64,000 nt of DNA from CAXMMR01 sp963692975. GTDB taxonomy: Bacteria > Pseudomonadota > Alphaproteobacteria > Acetobacterales > Acetobacteraceae. Shown one piece after another: positions 42,956-51,798 of the stretch (positions are counted from its first letter, which is position 1; each line of letters opens with the position of its first letter). Below the pieces are notes generated by a model, which did not search any database, had not been told where the DNA came from, and saw only the letters and a program-made list of their open reading frames with translations. The stretch covers positions 62,001 through 126,000 of the forward strand of contig CAXMMR010000032.1 of NCBI GenBank assembly GCA_963692975.2, written 5' to 3'. The position numbers and the translations under genes are program-made.

Positions 42956-43384
42956 TTGGCAAAGCTCCTTAAGCCCGCCAAGAAGGACGCCAAGAAGCCC
43001 CCGCTACGCCGCAAGCGTCCGCCCGACGTGTCCGGATACCCCGGCGCCGACGTGCTCAACCGGCTGCACGCCGTGGTTCTGCAACGGCGCACCGCGTCGC
43101 CGCAGACCAGCCACTCGGCCCGGCTGCTGTCGCGCGGCGTCGCCAAGGTGGCGCAAAAATTCGGCGAGGAGGCGGTCGAGTGCCTGATCGAGGCAGTCGC
43201 CGGCAACGCTGAGGCGTTGGTCGCCGAAAGCGCCGACGTGCTTTACCACATGCTGGTGCTCTGGGTCGCCGCCGGCGTGCAACCGGAAGACGTCTGGGCC
43301 GAGCTGGAACGCCGCGAAGGCGTCAGCGGCATCGCCGAAAAAGCCGCCCGCAGCCGCAACGTCAACACGACCAAGATACCTTGA
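42956..43384 (+). CDS. hisE: Phosphoribosyl-ATP diphosphatase
   Basis: HisE hydrolyses PR-ATP to PR-AMP in histidine synthesis. The 142-residue protein has an N-terminal basic extension (KPAKKDAKKPPLRRKRP, about 25 residues beyond the usual start), then VLNRLHAVVLQRRTASPQTSHSARLLSRG, VAQKFGEEAVECLIEA and LYHMLVLW, the all-alpha MazG-like fold with conserved EE-E. The start is TTG at 42956, or later if the extension is not translated. Its stop codon adjoins the (GGCAA)12 tract. Confidence 0.95.
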   Translation: MAKLLKPAKKDAKKPPLRRKRPPDVSGYPGADVLNRLHAVVLQRRTASPQTSHSARLLSRGVAKVAQKFGEEAVECLIEAVAGNAEALVAESADVLYHMLVLWVAAGVQPEDVWAELERREGVSGIAEKAARSRNVNTTKIP

Positions 43385-43444
43385 GGCAAGGCAAGGCAAG
43401 GCAAGGCAAGGCAAGGCAAGGCAAGGCAAGGCAAGGCAAGGCAA
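43385..43444 (+). repeat. (GGCAA)12 pentanucleotide tract
   Basis: Twelve perfect copies of GGCAA follow directly after the hisE stop codon and run into a family A element whose usual outer edge, AAGGCAAGGGG, holds one or two copies. The tract lies outside coding sequence, so length change would not shift a frame of hisE, but it could change mRNA folding. Confidence 0.97.
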
Positions 43445-43642
43445 GGGGCTTTGCCCCTTAACCCCATCAAAGGCGGAGCCTTTGAAATCCATTTAGTAGT
43501 CACTTTGACTGAGCGAACTCGGGGCTGTTCGAGGCACAAATCAACGGCTTCGCCAAGCGAGGAAGAACGAGTCTAGACTGTAACAAACGGGGTCTGGGGC
43601 CTTACGGCCCCAGCGGGTCCAGGGCAGAGCTCTGGCCTTGCC
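43445..43642. repeat. Intergenic palindromic element, family A (full-length copy after hisE)
   Basis: Left module AAGGGGCTTTGCCCCTT then CAAAGGCGGAGCCTTTG; middle about 95 bp with CGGCTTCGCCAAGCGAGGAAGA, a word shared with copies at 22.1 and 33.0 kb; right module CTGGGGCCTTACGGCCCCAG then CCAGGGCAGAGCTCTGG. Here the left edge has expanded into the pentanucleotide tract. Confidence 0.88.
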
Positions 43643-43663
43643 TTACTGAAGGAGATGCCAGTC

Positions 43664-44068
43664 GTGGCCATCGACGCCTTGGCGCCTTACGACGATGCCA
43701 ACATCTTCGCCCGCCTGCTGCGCGGCGAGATCCCCTCGCGTCGGGTCTACGAGGACGAGTGGGCCGTCGCCTTTCACGACATCACCCCGCGCGCCCCGGT
43801 GCACGTGCTGATCATCCCGCGCGGCCGCTACGTCTCGTTGAGCGACTTCACCCGCGACGCTTCGGCCGAGGAGATTGCCGGATTTTTCCGCGCCGTCGGC
43901 GTCGTGGCCCGGGCGCAGAACCTGGAGCAGCCGGGCTACCGGATGTTGGCCAACATGGGGGGGCATGGCGGCCAGGAGGTTGCGCATTTCCACGTCCACC
44001 TGTTCGGCGGCGCCCCGCTTGGCGCCATGCTCGACGCCCGTGTCGCTCCAGCTCCGCCGTCAGCGTGA
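43664..44068 (+). CDS. HIT family hydrolase
   Basis: Histidine-triad proteins hydrolyse nucleoside phosphoramidates or related bonds. The frame has IFARLLRGEIPSRRVYEDEWAVAFHDITPRAPVHVLIIPRGRYVSL and the triad HFHVHLFGGAP. An ATG at 43655 directly abuts AAGGAG and is too close; the GTG at 43664 is nine bases from that site and gives 134 residues. It is the final gene of the his cluster, beyond a family A repeat, and follows hisE in many Rhodospirillales. Confidence 0.92.
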   Translation: MAIDALAPYDDANIFARLLRGEIPSRRVYEDEWAVAFHDITPRAPVHVLIIPRGRYVSLSDFTRDASAEEIAGFFRAVGVVARAQNLEQPGYRMLANMGGHGGQEVAHFHVHLFGGAPLGAMLDARVAPAPPSA

Positions 44069-44105
44069 TTGACAGTTTGCCATCCTGGCGTGGAGAGTGT
44101 CGGCC

Positions 44106-44208
44106 ACCGAGGGGAGCTCCGGCAAGGAGCTGAGAGGCCGATGGCGGACCGATCCGCAGCGCGGCGACCCTTCAAACCTGATCCGGTTCATACCGGCGGA
44201 GGGACGGT
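44106..44208 (+). promoter_or_regulatory. TPP riboswitch (THI element)
   Basis: The leader contains GGGGAGCTCC, then GCTGAGAGG, and downstream GACCCTTCAAACCTGATCCG and GGTTCATACCGGCGGAGGGA, the conserved J/P elements of the TPP aptamer in correct order. It ends about 47 bases before thiC, whose ribosome site AAGGAGG is near 44241-44247. TPP binding should repress thiC, most likely by hiding that site. Confidence 0.95.
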
Positions 44209-44255
44209 TGGCCCGCTCGCCGGGCCCGTCTCCTTCCTCGAAGGAGGATTGCGAC

Positions 44256-46109
44256 ATGACATACCAGCAGAACCCGCGTGAGCTTGGCACCGTCACCACC
44301 GGCCCGATCACCGGCTCGCACAAGGCCTACTCTGCCCCCGCCGAGCATCCCGAGATCCGGGTGCCGCATCGCGAGATCCCGCTAGACCCGAGTGCCGCCG
44401 CGCCGCCAGTGCGCGTCTACGACACCTCCGGCCCGTTCACCGACCCGTCGATTACGATCGACCTGGCCGCCGGCCTTCCGCCGCTACGGGCCGCCTGGGT
44501 CGCCCGCCGCGAGGTCGACGCCGCCACTCCCCGCGCCGTCCGCCCAGAGGACAATGGCGGCGCCAGCGGCGACCGTCTGGTTACCCCTTGTCCGGCGCCG
44601 CTCGCCGTCCACGTCGGCCGCGAGGGCTGCCCGATCACTCAGTACGAGTTCGCTCGCGCCGGCATCGTCACCGAGGAAATGATCTACGTCGCTCACCGCG
44701 AGAACATCGGCCGCAGCGAGGCCTGCGAGGGCGCCGCCGCCCGGCGGGCCGACGGCGAAGATTTCGGCGCCGAGATCCCCGAGTTCATCACCCCCGAGTT
44801 CGTCCGTTCCGAAATCGCGGCGGGACGCGCCATCATTCCGGCCAACATCAACCACCCCGAGCTCGAGCCGGTCATCATCGGCCGCAACTTCCTGGTCAAG
44901 GTGAACGCCAACATCGGCAATTCGGCGGTGACCTCATCCGCCGCTGACGAGGTCGAGAAGCTGGTCTGGGCGATCCGCTGGGGCGGCGACACGGTGATGG
45001 ACCTGTCCACCGGCCGCAACATCCACAACATCCGCGGCTGGATCCTGCGCAACTCGCCGGTGCCGATCGGCACCGTGCCGATCTACCAGGCGCTCGAGAA
45101 GGTCGACGGCGAGCCCGAGAAGCTGACCTGGGAGATCTTCCGCGACACCCTGATCGAGCAGGCCGAGCAGGGGGTGGACTACTTCACCATCCACGCCGGC
45201 GTGCGCCTCGCCCACGTGCCGCTGACCGCCAAGCGCATGACCGGGATCGTGTCCCGCGGCGGCTCGATCATGGCGCGCTGGTGCCTCAGTCACCATCGCG
45301 AAAGCTTCCTCTATGAGCATTTCGAGGAGATCTGCGAGATCATGCGCAAGTATGACGTCTCGTTCAGCCTCGGCGACGGCCTCCGCCCCGGCTCCATCCA
45401 CGACGCCAACGACGCCGCCCAGTTCGCCGAGCTGACGACACTCGGCGAGCTGACCAAGATCGCCTGGGCGAAAGGCTGCCAGGTGATGATCGAGGGTCCC
45501 GGCCACGTGCCGATGCACAAGATCAAGGTCAACATGGACAAGCAGCTGCGCGAGTGCGGCGAGGCGCCGTTCTACACCCTCGGCCCGCTGACCACCGACA
45601 TCGCGCCCGGCTACGACCACATCACCTCGGCGATCGGCGCGGCGATGATCGGCTGGTTCGGCACCGCGATGCTCTGCTACGTGACGCCGAAGGAGCATCT
45701 CGGCCTGCCCAACCGCGACGACGTCAAAACCGGCGTGATCACCTACAAGATCGCCGCCCACGCCGCCGACCTCGCCAAGGGCCATCCGGCGGCCAAGCTG
45801 CGCGACGATGCGCTGAGCCAAGCGCGCTTTGACTTCCGCTGGGAGGACCAGTTCAACATCGGGCTCGATCCGGACACCGCACGGGCGTATCACGACGAGA
45901 CGTTGCCCAAGGAGGCGCACAAGGTGGCGCATTTCTGTTCCATGTGCGGTCCAAAATTCTGCTCCATGCGGATCAGCCAGGACCTGCGCGTCGAGGCCGA
46001 CCGGCTGGCCGGGCTCGAGGCGAAGAGCGCCGAGTTCGTCGAGGCTGGCGGCTCGCTCTACGTCGCCGAACATGCGCCGGGAAGCCTGCCGGAAGCCTTG
46101 CTGGGGTGA
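44256..46109 (+). CDS. thiC: Phosphomethylpyrimidine synthase
   Basis: ThiC is a radical SAM enzyme that turns AIR into HMP-P, the pyrimidine half of thiamine. The 617-residue protein has the N-terminal domain, the TIM-barrel core (GGDTVMDLSTGRNIHNIRGWILRNSPVPIGTVPIYQALE), and the C-terminal iron-sulfur site FCSMCGPKFC (CxxCxxxxC). The ATG at 44256 has a strong AAGGAGG site and follows the TPP riboswitch. The downstream gene starts inside its stop codon. Confidence 0.98.
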   Translation: MTYQQNPRELGTVTTGPITGSHKAYSAPAEHPEIRVPHREIPLDPSAAAPPVRVYDTSGPFTDPSITIDLAAGLPPLRAAWVARREVDAATPRAVRPEDNGGASGDRLVTPCPAPLAVHVGREGCPITQYEFARAGIVTEEMIYVAHRENIGRSEACEGAAARRADGEDFGAEIPEFITPEFVRSEIAAGRAIIPANINHPELEPVIIGRNFLVKVNANIGNSAVTSSAADEVEKLVWAIRWGGDTVMDLSTGRNIHNIRGWILRNSPVPIGTVPIYQALEKVDGEPEKLTWEIFRDTLIEQAEQGVDYFTIHAGVRLAHVPLTAKRMTGIVSRGGSIMARWCLSHHRESFLYEHFEEICEIMRKYDVSFSLGDGLRPGSIHDANDAAQFAELTTLGELTKIAWAKGCQVMIEGPGHVPMHKIKVNMDKQLRECGEAPFYTLGPLTTDIAPGYDHITSAIGAAMIGWFGTAMLCYVTPKEHLGLPNRDDVKTGVITYKIAAHAADLAKGHPAAKLRDDALSQARFDFRWEDQFNIGLDPDTARAYHDETLPKEAHKVAHFCSMCGPKFCSMRISQDLRVEADRLAGLEAKSAEFVEAGGSLYVAEHAPGSLPEALLG

Positions 46110-47032
46110 GCGTCGACGCGCGCGCGGCCCTGGAGGCGATCGGCCAGCTCCCCGATACCGAGATCGACATCGCCGACGCGGCGCTGCAACTCGCCCGCGT
46201 CGACGCGCCGGACGCGGACTGGCTAGCCGCGCGCGAGCACCTCTCGGCGCTGGCGCGCGACGCGGTGATGTTCGCCGTCGGCGAAAAGGCGAGCGACCTC
46301 AAGCACCAAGCGCTCAGCCTCGCCGGCCTGATCTCCGGCCGATACGGCTATGCCGGCGACGTCGAGCACTACGACGACCTGGCTAACGTCAACCTGATCC
46401 GGGTGATCGAGCGCCGGCGCGGCATGCCGGTCGCCCTCGGCGTGCTGTGGCTGCACTGCGCGCATGCCGCCGGCTGGAACGCCTACGGCATCGACTTTCC
46501 CGGCCATTTCCTCGTCGGCCTCCCCTCGGTCACGAAGCCCGAGCGGCTGCGTCCGCCGCGCCAGGGCGCGCCCGGCCGCGCGGCCCCACTCGGCGCCCGC
46601 CCCGCCGAACGGGCCCAACGGCAGTCCTCCAGCCAGGCGGTGATCGACGTCTTCCGCGGCGGCGCCGGCCTGGACGCGCCGCAGCTGCGCGAACTGATCA
46701 AGCGCATCGAGGGTCAGGAGGCTGAACTGCGCCCGGGCCTGCTGAAGCCCATGAGCACCCGCGGTGTGCTGCTGCGCATGCAGAACAACATCAAGCTGCG
46801 CCGTCTCCGTGCCGGCTCCCTCGCCCCCGCGCTCGACTGCATCGACGACATGCTGCGCTTCGCCCCGGACGAGGTCGGCCTGTGGCGCGAAGCCGGCTTG
46901 ATCAACCAGCGCCTCGACCGCGTCCCCGCCGCGCTCGGCTGCTTTGAGAGATTTCTGGACCTGGTCCCCGCGGGCGACGCCGCCACCCGCGTGCGCACCA
47001 CCATGGACGAACTGCGAGCTCGGTTGCACTGA
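46106..47032 (+). CDS. SirB1-family transglutaminase-like protein with TPR
   Basis: A 308-residue protein, starting at GTG 46106 within the thiC stop (GTGA). Residues 40-150 form the SirB1/Transglut_core2 domain: YDDLANVNLIRVIERRRGMPVALGVLWLHCAHAAGWNAYGIDFPGHFLV. The C-terminal 100 residues are TPR-like (LKPMSTRGVLLRMQNNIKLRRLRAG). Such proteins are common, but the role is unsettled; the catalytic triad is not clearly complete. Coupling with thiC suggests it shares TPP control, which may be only positional. Confidence 0.85.
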   Translation: MSVDARAALEAIGQLPDTEIDIADAALQLARVDAPDADWLAAREHLSALARDAVMFAVGEKASDLKHQALSLAGLISGRYGYAGDVEHYDDLANVNLIRVIERRRGMPVALGVLWLHCAHAAGWNAYGIDFPGHFLVGLPSVTKPERLRPPRQGAPGRAAPLGARPAERAQRQSSSQAVIDVFRGGAGLDAPQLRELIKRIEGQEAELRPGLLKPMSTRGVLLRMQNNIKLRRLRAGSLAPALDCIDDMLRFAPDEVGLWREAGLINQRLDRVPAALGCFERFLDLVPAGDAATRVRTTMDELRARLH

Positions 47033-47035
47033 AGG

Positions 47036-47256
47036 AAGCAAGCGGTTCTTTTTTTGAAAAAAGAACCAAAACTTTTATTCAGTAAGAAGCTTTGGCATCA
47101 AGCAAGTCCAAACTCAATGAGCTGAATTACCGGGATTCATAGAAAACGTATATTAGGTCACCTGGGCTATGCTCCCTAAGGCTGCCGACTAACAAAGTTT
47201 AAACTTCAAGTAAGTAAAAGTTTTTTGCTTCTTTTTTTCAAAAAAGAAGCGCTTCC
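47036..47256. repeat. AT-rich inverted-repeat element, family B (long copy)
   Basis: Left arm GGTTCTTTTTTTGAAAAAAG with AACC; right arm GCTTCTTTTTTTCAAAAAAG with AAGC. The middle is about 140 bp. The right arm codes the last residues of the membrane glycosyltransferase on the minus strand (SFLKKRSKKLLLT), with the stop at 47206-47208. Confidence 0.85.
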
Positions 47257-48525
47257 TTTACTAACCATCGCCCCCGCAATCGCATAAGCCGGCACCAGCA
47301 TCAAGTTATATCGCGGCTGGTTCACGGCCACCGCCGCGTTGAAAGCCAGCATGAACCAGCCGGGCAGGGCGATCACCCGCAGCGCCGGACGCCGCATCGT
47401 CTGCCAAAAACAGACCGGCGCCAGCACCAATCCCCAATACCGATCAATCCAGGCCCCGCGCAGCGCCAGCGGAACCGACGTCGCGACGTGCCACAGCGCG
47501 TGCGGCCAGATGTAGGTCCGCAGCAGATAACCCAGATGATGCTCATACCCGCCCGCCGCGAGCAGCGTCTGTAGCAACATCGGCCCAATGCCGATGGCGT
47601 AAAACGTGTCCGCCCGGTCGCTCCAGCCAAACCGGTCGCACGCCCCGGCGCCGGCCAGCGATCGCCCCAACGCATTGCCGTCCGGCAGCCAGCAAACGTA
47701 GCTCAGCCCGTATTCCCGCCAGGTCATCGCGTCGAACGAAATCCGCTGCACCAGCGTGTGGCTGTCATAGCCATGCGTCAGCGCCAGCCGGTGCAACACC
47801 AGCAGGTTGCGCGCGAGCCAAGGCGCCACCACCGCGACCAGGCACAGCGCAAACCTGCCCCAGGCCCGCCCATCCCGCCACCGCACGGCAATCCCGCCGC
47901 CCACCACCAGGCAGGCGAGCCCAAGATAGAGAAACCCCGGCTTGCACAGGATCGCGAGCCCCAGCAGCCCCCCCGCCCACGCGTATCGTCGCCCGACCGC
48001 CGCCGCCGTCGACCCGGTGGTCAGCGCCAGCGCCAGCGTCTCCGTCATCAGCCAGTTCGCCGTGTCCAGCATCGCCGGCGCGCTCAGCAGCGCCAGCCCC
48101 AGCGCGACCCATCCGACTGCCAGGCCGCCGACTGCCTCTGCCATCCACCAGGTCAGCCAGTACACCACGCCCAGCAGCCCCACCTGCAGCGTCCGCATCA
48201 CCGGCGCCGCCCGGCTGCACTCGGCATCGTGACCTTCCGAGTCGACCACGCACCGCATTGCCGCGGCAAAGCCAGGGTCGAGCGAGGCCGCCCCCGCCAG
48301 CACCGCCGGATACAGCGGCGCGAAGCGCATCCCCGGCGGATGCACCCCGTCCGGCCCCGACACGGCAAATTGGTAGCCGTCGGTAAACCGGCCGTGGTCA
48401 CGCAAATCCTGAGCGATGCCCAGATAAAACTGCTGATCGAACAACGCGAGCGGCTGCACCCGCCTGGTCGGCCACAGCGCGGCCAGGACAAGCGCGATCA
48501 GCAGGGCAGGGCGCAGGTGCGGCAT
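47206..48525 (-). CDS. Multi-spanning membrane protein, ArnT/PMT-like glycosyltransferase
   Basis: A 439-residue protein with about ten hydrophobic segments (for example LLIALVLAALWPT, VGLLGVVYWLTWWMAEAVGGLAVGWVALGLALL, LGLACLVVGGGIAV, FALCLVAVVAPWLARNLLVL). The first loop has FDQQFYLGIAQDLRDHGRFTDGY, the acidic loop found in lipid-linked-sugar glycosyltransferases (GT39/GT83 type). It starts at ATG 48525 after a family B element and ends inside another; the last 13 residues (SFLKKRSKKLLLT) come from repeat sequence. Substrate and exact family are not certain. Confidence 0.75.
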   Translation of the reverse strand: MPHLRPALLIALVLAALWPTRRVQPLALFDQQFYLGIAQDLRDHGRFTDGYQFAVSGPDGVHPPGMRFAPLYPAVLAGAASLDPGFAAAMRCVVDSEGHDAECSRAAPVMRTLQVGLLGVVYWLTWWMAEAVGGLAVGWVALGLALLSAPAMLDTANWLMTETLALALTTGSTAAAVGRRYAWAGGLLGLAILCKPGFLYLGLACLVVGGGIAVRWRDGRAWGRFALCLVAVVAPWLARNLLVLHRLALTHGYDSHTLVQRISFDAMTWREYGLSYVCWLPDGNALGRSLAGAGACDRFGWSDRADTFYAIGIGPMLLQTLLAAGGYEHHLGYLLRTYIWPHALWHVATSVPLALRGAWIDRYWGLVLAPVCFWQTMRRPALRVIALPGWFMLAFNAAVAVNQPRYNLMLVPAYAIAGAMVSKGSASFLKKRSKKLLLT

Positions 48526-48537
48526 CCTCAAATAAAT

Positions 48538-48651
48538 CAAGCAGTTCTTTTTTTCAAAAAAGAACCAAAAAACTTCTATCCGATAAGAGGCGCGACAGCG
48601 CGTCCAAAGTTTTTTGCTTCTTTTTTTCAAAAAAGAAGGCCTTCCTTCCTG
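48538..48651. repeat. AT-rich inverted-repeat element, family B (divergent gap copy)
   Basis: Left arm AGTTCTTTTTTTCAAAAAAG with AACC; right arm GCTTCTTTTTTTCAAAAAAG with AAGG. Unlike the other copies it lies between divergent genes, in the promoter region of both the membrane glycosyltransferase gene and the Smr gene, so termination cannot be its only role. Confidence 0.85.
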
Positions 48652-48653
48652 CC

Positions 48654-49181
48654 ATGACGAGAACACGCCGGCTAAGCGAGGCAGACCTGGCCGAATGGAG
48701 CGCTTATGCGCGCCACCTCCGCCTACTGCCCGGCCGCCCCACACCGCCGCCACCCGCCGCCCCGCCGCCGCCCAGCGTCCTCGCCCGGCCACTGGCGCCG
48801 CGCGCCCGCCCCGTCAGCGCCAGCCCGCTTGTCGCCCCTCTGGTGGTCGGCCTCCGCCCCACCGGCATCGACAGCACCAGCTGGACTCGCTTCGCCGGTG
48901 GCAAACTGCCGGTTCAGCGCCGCCTCGACCTGCACGGACGCACCGCCCAGCACGCCCACGTCACCCTCGAGCCGTTCCTGCACGCCGCCCGCGCCGACGG
49001 CTTGCGGTGCGTCGAGGTGATCACCGGCCGCGGCTCCGGCGAGGCCGGTGGCATCCTGAAGCGCGAGCTGCCGCACTGGCTAAACGCCCCCGCGCTTCGT
49101 CCGCTGATCCTGGCCGTGCTGCACCCGCACGCCGCCAATCCCGGCTCCGTCCGGGTGCTGCTGCGCGTACGCCGCCCATGA
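48654..49181 (+). CDS. Smr domain protein
   Basis: A 175-residue protein. Residues 1-90 are Pro/Arg-rich and probably disordered. Residues 92-175 form the Smr (MutS2-C) domain: RRLDLHGRTAQHAHVTLEPFLHAARADGLRCVEVITGRGSGEAGGILKRELPHWL, with the LDxHG and TGxG motifs. Smr domains are nicking nucleases or RNA-binding modules. It is 10 bases upstream of mutS on the same strand, a natural co-transcription, but stand-alone Smr proteins are not required for MutS repair. Confidence 0.92.
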   Translation: MTRTRRLSEADLAEWSAYARHLRLLPGRPTPPPPAAPPPPSVLARPLAPRARPVSASPLVAPLVVGLRPTGIDSTSWTRFAGGKLPVQRRLDLHGRTAQHAHVTLEPFLHAARADGLRCVEVITGRGSGEAGGILKRELPHWLNAPALRPLILAVLHPHAANPGSVRVLLRVRRP

Positions 49182-49191
49182 GCGCCAAACC

Positions 49192-51798
49192 GTGAGCGTA
49201 AGCGCCGTGCCATCCCGCGCCGAGGGCGCCTCGCCGGTCATCGCCCAATGGTTTGCGCTCAAGGCTGAGCAGCCCGAGGCGCTGCTGTTCTTCCGCATGG
49301 GCGATTTCTTCGAGCTGTTCTTCGAGGATGCGCAAGCCGCAGCCGCCGCGCTCGACATCCAGCTCTCCGCCCGTGGCGAGCACGCCGGCCAGCCGATCCC
49401 GATGTGCGGCGTCCCCGTCACCACGGCGGAGATCTACCTGCCGCGGCTGATTCGCGCCGGCTTCCGCGTCGCCGTCGCCGAGCAGATGGAGGAGGCCGCC
49501 GCCCGCGCCGGCAAGGCGCCGCTGCACCGCGCTATCGTCCGCCTGATCACGCCCGGCACGCTGACCGAAGACACCCTGCTCGACGGCCGCCGTCCCAACC
49601 TGCTGCTCGCCCTCGCCGCGGGCAGCCAGGGCGAGCCGCTTGGCGCCGCCTGGCTCGAAATCTCCACCGGCCTGTTCGAAACCGAGTCCGTCTCGCCCGC
49701 CGCCCTGCCGGCCCTGCTCGCCCGCCTCGACCCGGCCGAGATCCTTGCGCCTGCCGACCTGCCGCTCGGCGAGTGGGCCGCCCGCCGCGCCCCCGAGCAG
49801 CCGCGCCTGCCGCCCGCCGAGGCGCGCCGCCTGTTCGAGGCCCAGGCCGGCACCGCCGCGCTCGATGCCCTCGGCGGCTTCTCCGCCCCCGAGATCGCCG
49901 CCGCCGCCGCCGCGCTGGACTACGTCCAGCTCACCCAGGCCGGCCGCATGCCGCGCCTCGGCCGCCCGCGCCCCGCCGGCCAGGGTGACCGCCTGCAGCT
50001 CGACGCCGCCACCCGCGCCTCGCTCGAGATCACCCTCGCGCGCGACGGCTCCTCCGGTCATACCCTACTGGCCGCGGTGGACCGCACCGGCAGCGCCGCC
50101 GGCGCCCGGACGCTCGCCACCTGGCTCGCCGCCCCGCTCACCGACGCCGAGGCCATCGCCCGCCGCCAGGACGCCTGGTCCCACCTCGCCGCGCTGCCGT
50201 TGATCGACGGCGCCACCCTGCGCCGTCTGCTCAAGCGCTGCCCGGACCTCGCCCGCGCCCTCGGCCGTCTCTCACTTGACCGCGCTACCCCGCGCGATCT
50301 CGGGGCCGTGCGCGACGCCCTTGCTGTCGCCGAGCTCGCCGACACCACGCTCGCCGACCCACCGCCCTGCCTTGCCGCCCTCGCCCAGGCGCTCCGCCCT
50401 GCGCCCCATCTCGCCGCCCGCCTGCGCGACGCGCTGGTCGAAGCCCCGCCTCCTCGCTTCGAGGACGGCATGGTGATCGCGTCCGGCCATGACGGCGAGC
50501 TCGCCGCCGAGCGCGCTCTGCACGACGAGGGCCGCCAGACGATCCCCCGCCTGCAGCTCGATTACGCTCAGCGCTTCGGCGTCGCCGCGCTCAAGATCCG
50601 CCACCACGCCCAGCTCGGCTACGTCCTCGAAGCCCCCGCCGTCGCCGTCGAGAGCCTGCGCGGCCATCCTGATCTCATCCTGCGCCAGGGCATGGCGAAC
50701 GGCGCCCGCTTCCAGCTTGCCGAGCTCACCGAGCTCGACCGGCGCATCACTGAAGCCGGCGAGCGCGCCGCCGCCCGCGAGCGCGCCATCGTCGCCGCGC
50801 TCTGCGCCGCGTGCCTGGCCGCCGCCGCCCCGCTCGCCGCCTGCGCCGAGGCGCTCGCCGAGCTCGACGCGCTGCTGTGCTGCGCCGAGCTCGCTCAGCG
50901 CACGGATTGGTGCCGCCCTACCGTCACCACCGACCAGGCCTTCCAGGTCGAGCGCCTGCGCCACCCGACGGTCGAGGCCGCAGCGCGCGGCCGCGCCGCC
51001 GTCCAGCCCAACGATTGCGACCTCTCGCCGGAGCGCCGGATGATGCTGCTCACCGGCCCCAACATGGCCGGCAAGTCCACCTTCCTGCGCCAGAACGCGC
51101 TCGCCATCGTCCTCGCCCAGGCCGGCCTGCCGCTACCCGCCGCGTCTGCGACCATCGGCATCGCCGACCGCCTGTTCAGCCGCGTCGGCGGGGCGGACGA
51201 CCTCGCCCGCGGCCGCTCCACCTTCATGGTCGAGATGACCGAGGCCGCCGCCATCCTGAACCAGGCCGGCCCGCGCTCCTTCGTCGTCATCGACGAGATC
51301 GGCCGCGGCACCTCGACGCTGGACGGGCTCGCCATCGCCTGGGCGGTGCTGGAGGCGCTGCACGCCAGCATCCGCTGCCGGACCATCTTCGCCACCCACT
51401 TCCACGAGCTCGCCAGCCTCGGCGCCACCCTGCCGCGCCTGCGCCCGGCCACCATGCGGGTCAAGGAGTGGCAGGGTGAACTCGTCTTCCTGCACGAGGT
51501 CGGCGAGGGCGCCGCCCGACGCAGCTGGGGCGTCCACGTCGCGCGCCTTGCCGGTGTCCCCGCCGCGGTGGTCCGCCGCGCCGCCGCCCTGCTCGCCAAC
51601 CTCGAGCGCGCGCCGCGCCCGATTGAGGCCGAGCTGCCGCTGTTCGCCCATCTCGCCGCGCCGAGCGAGCCCGATGACGCCACGCCCGCGGCAAGCGAGA
51701 CGCTGGAGCTGGCCCTGGCCGCCATCGACCCCGACGCGCTGAGCCCACGCGAAGCCCTGGCGGCGCTCTACCGGCTCAAGTCGCTGCAGCGCGGCTGA
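49192..51798 (+). CDS. mutS: DNA mismatch repair protein MutS
   Basis: MutS recognises mismatched bases. The 868-residue protein starts at GTG 49192 (MSVSAVPSRAEGASPVIAQWFALK). Domain I has FFRMGDFFELFFEDA with the Phe-x-Glu mismatch motif. The connector, lever and clamp domains follow. The ATPase has GPNMAGKSTFLRQNALAIVLAQAG (Walker A), VVIDEIGRGTSTLDGLAIAWA (Walker B) and TIFATHFHELA. It follows the Smr gene and precedes a family A repeat and glnD. Confidence 0.98.
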   Translation: MSVSAVPSRAEGASPVIAQWFALKAEQPEALLFFRMGDFFELFFEDAQAAAAALDIQLSARGEHAGQPIPMCGVPVTTAEIYLPRLIRAGFRVAVAEQMEEAAARAGKAPLHRAIVRLITPGTLTEDTLLDGRRPNLLLALAAGSQGEPLGAAWLEISTGLFETESVSPAALPALLARLDPAEILAPADLPLGEWAARRAPEQPRLPPAEARRLFEAQAGTAALDALGGFSAPEIAAAAAALDYVQLTQAGRMPRLGRPRPAGQGDRLQLDAATRASLEITLARDGSSGHTLLAAVDRTGSAAGARTLATWLAAPLTDAEAIARRQDAWSHLAALPLIDGATLRRLLKRCPDLARALGRLSLDRATPRDLGAVRDALAVAELADTTLADPPPCLAALAQALRPAPHLAARLRDALVEAPPPRFEDGMVIASGHDGELAAERALHDEGRQTIPRLQLDYAQRFGVAALKIRHHAQLGYVLEAPAVAVESLRGHPDLILRQGMANGARFQLAELTELDRRITEAGERAAARERAIVAALCAACLAAAAPLAACAEALAELDALLCCAELAQRTDWCRPTVTTDQAFQVERLRHPTVEAAARGRAAVQPNDCDLSPERRMMLLTGPNMAGKSTFLRQNALAIVLAQAGLPLPAASATIGIADRLFSRVGGADDLARGRSTFMVEMTEAAAILNQAGPRSFVVIDEIGRGTSTLDGLAIAWAVLEALHASIRCRTIFATHFHELASLGATLPRLRPATMRVKEWQGELVFLHEVGEGAARRSWGVHVARLAGVPAAVVRRAAALLANLERAPRPIEAELPLFAHLAAPSEPDDATPAASETLELALAAIDPDALSPREALAALYRLKSLQRG

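Noticed and set aside
43381..43444. CRISPR-like array
   Set aside because: The units are five bases with no spacers; it is a simple sequence repeat. No CRISPR array or cas gene was seen anywhere.
44010..44255. Coding extension of thiC upstream of 44256
   Set aside because: That frame covers the TPP riboswitch; the ATG at 44256 has a strong ribosome site and the conserved start.
44934..46073. 379-codon minus-strand open frame
   Set aside because: Antisense to thiC, which is intact and has its riboswitch.
48526..48792. Upstream extension of the membrane glycosyltransferase gene
   Set aside because: It runs through a family B repeat and the Smr gene on the opposite strand; the natural start is at 48525.
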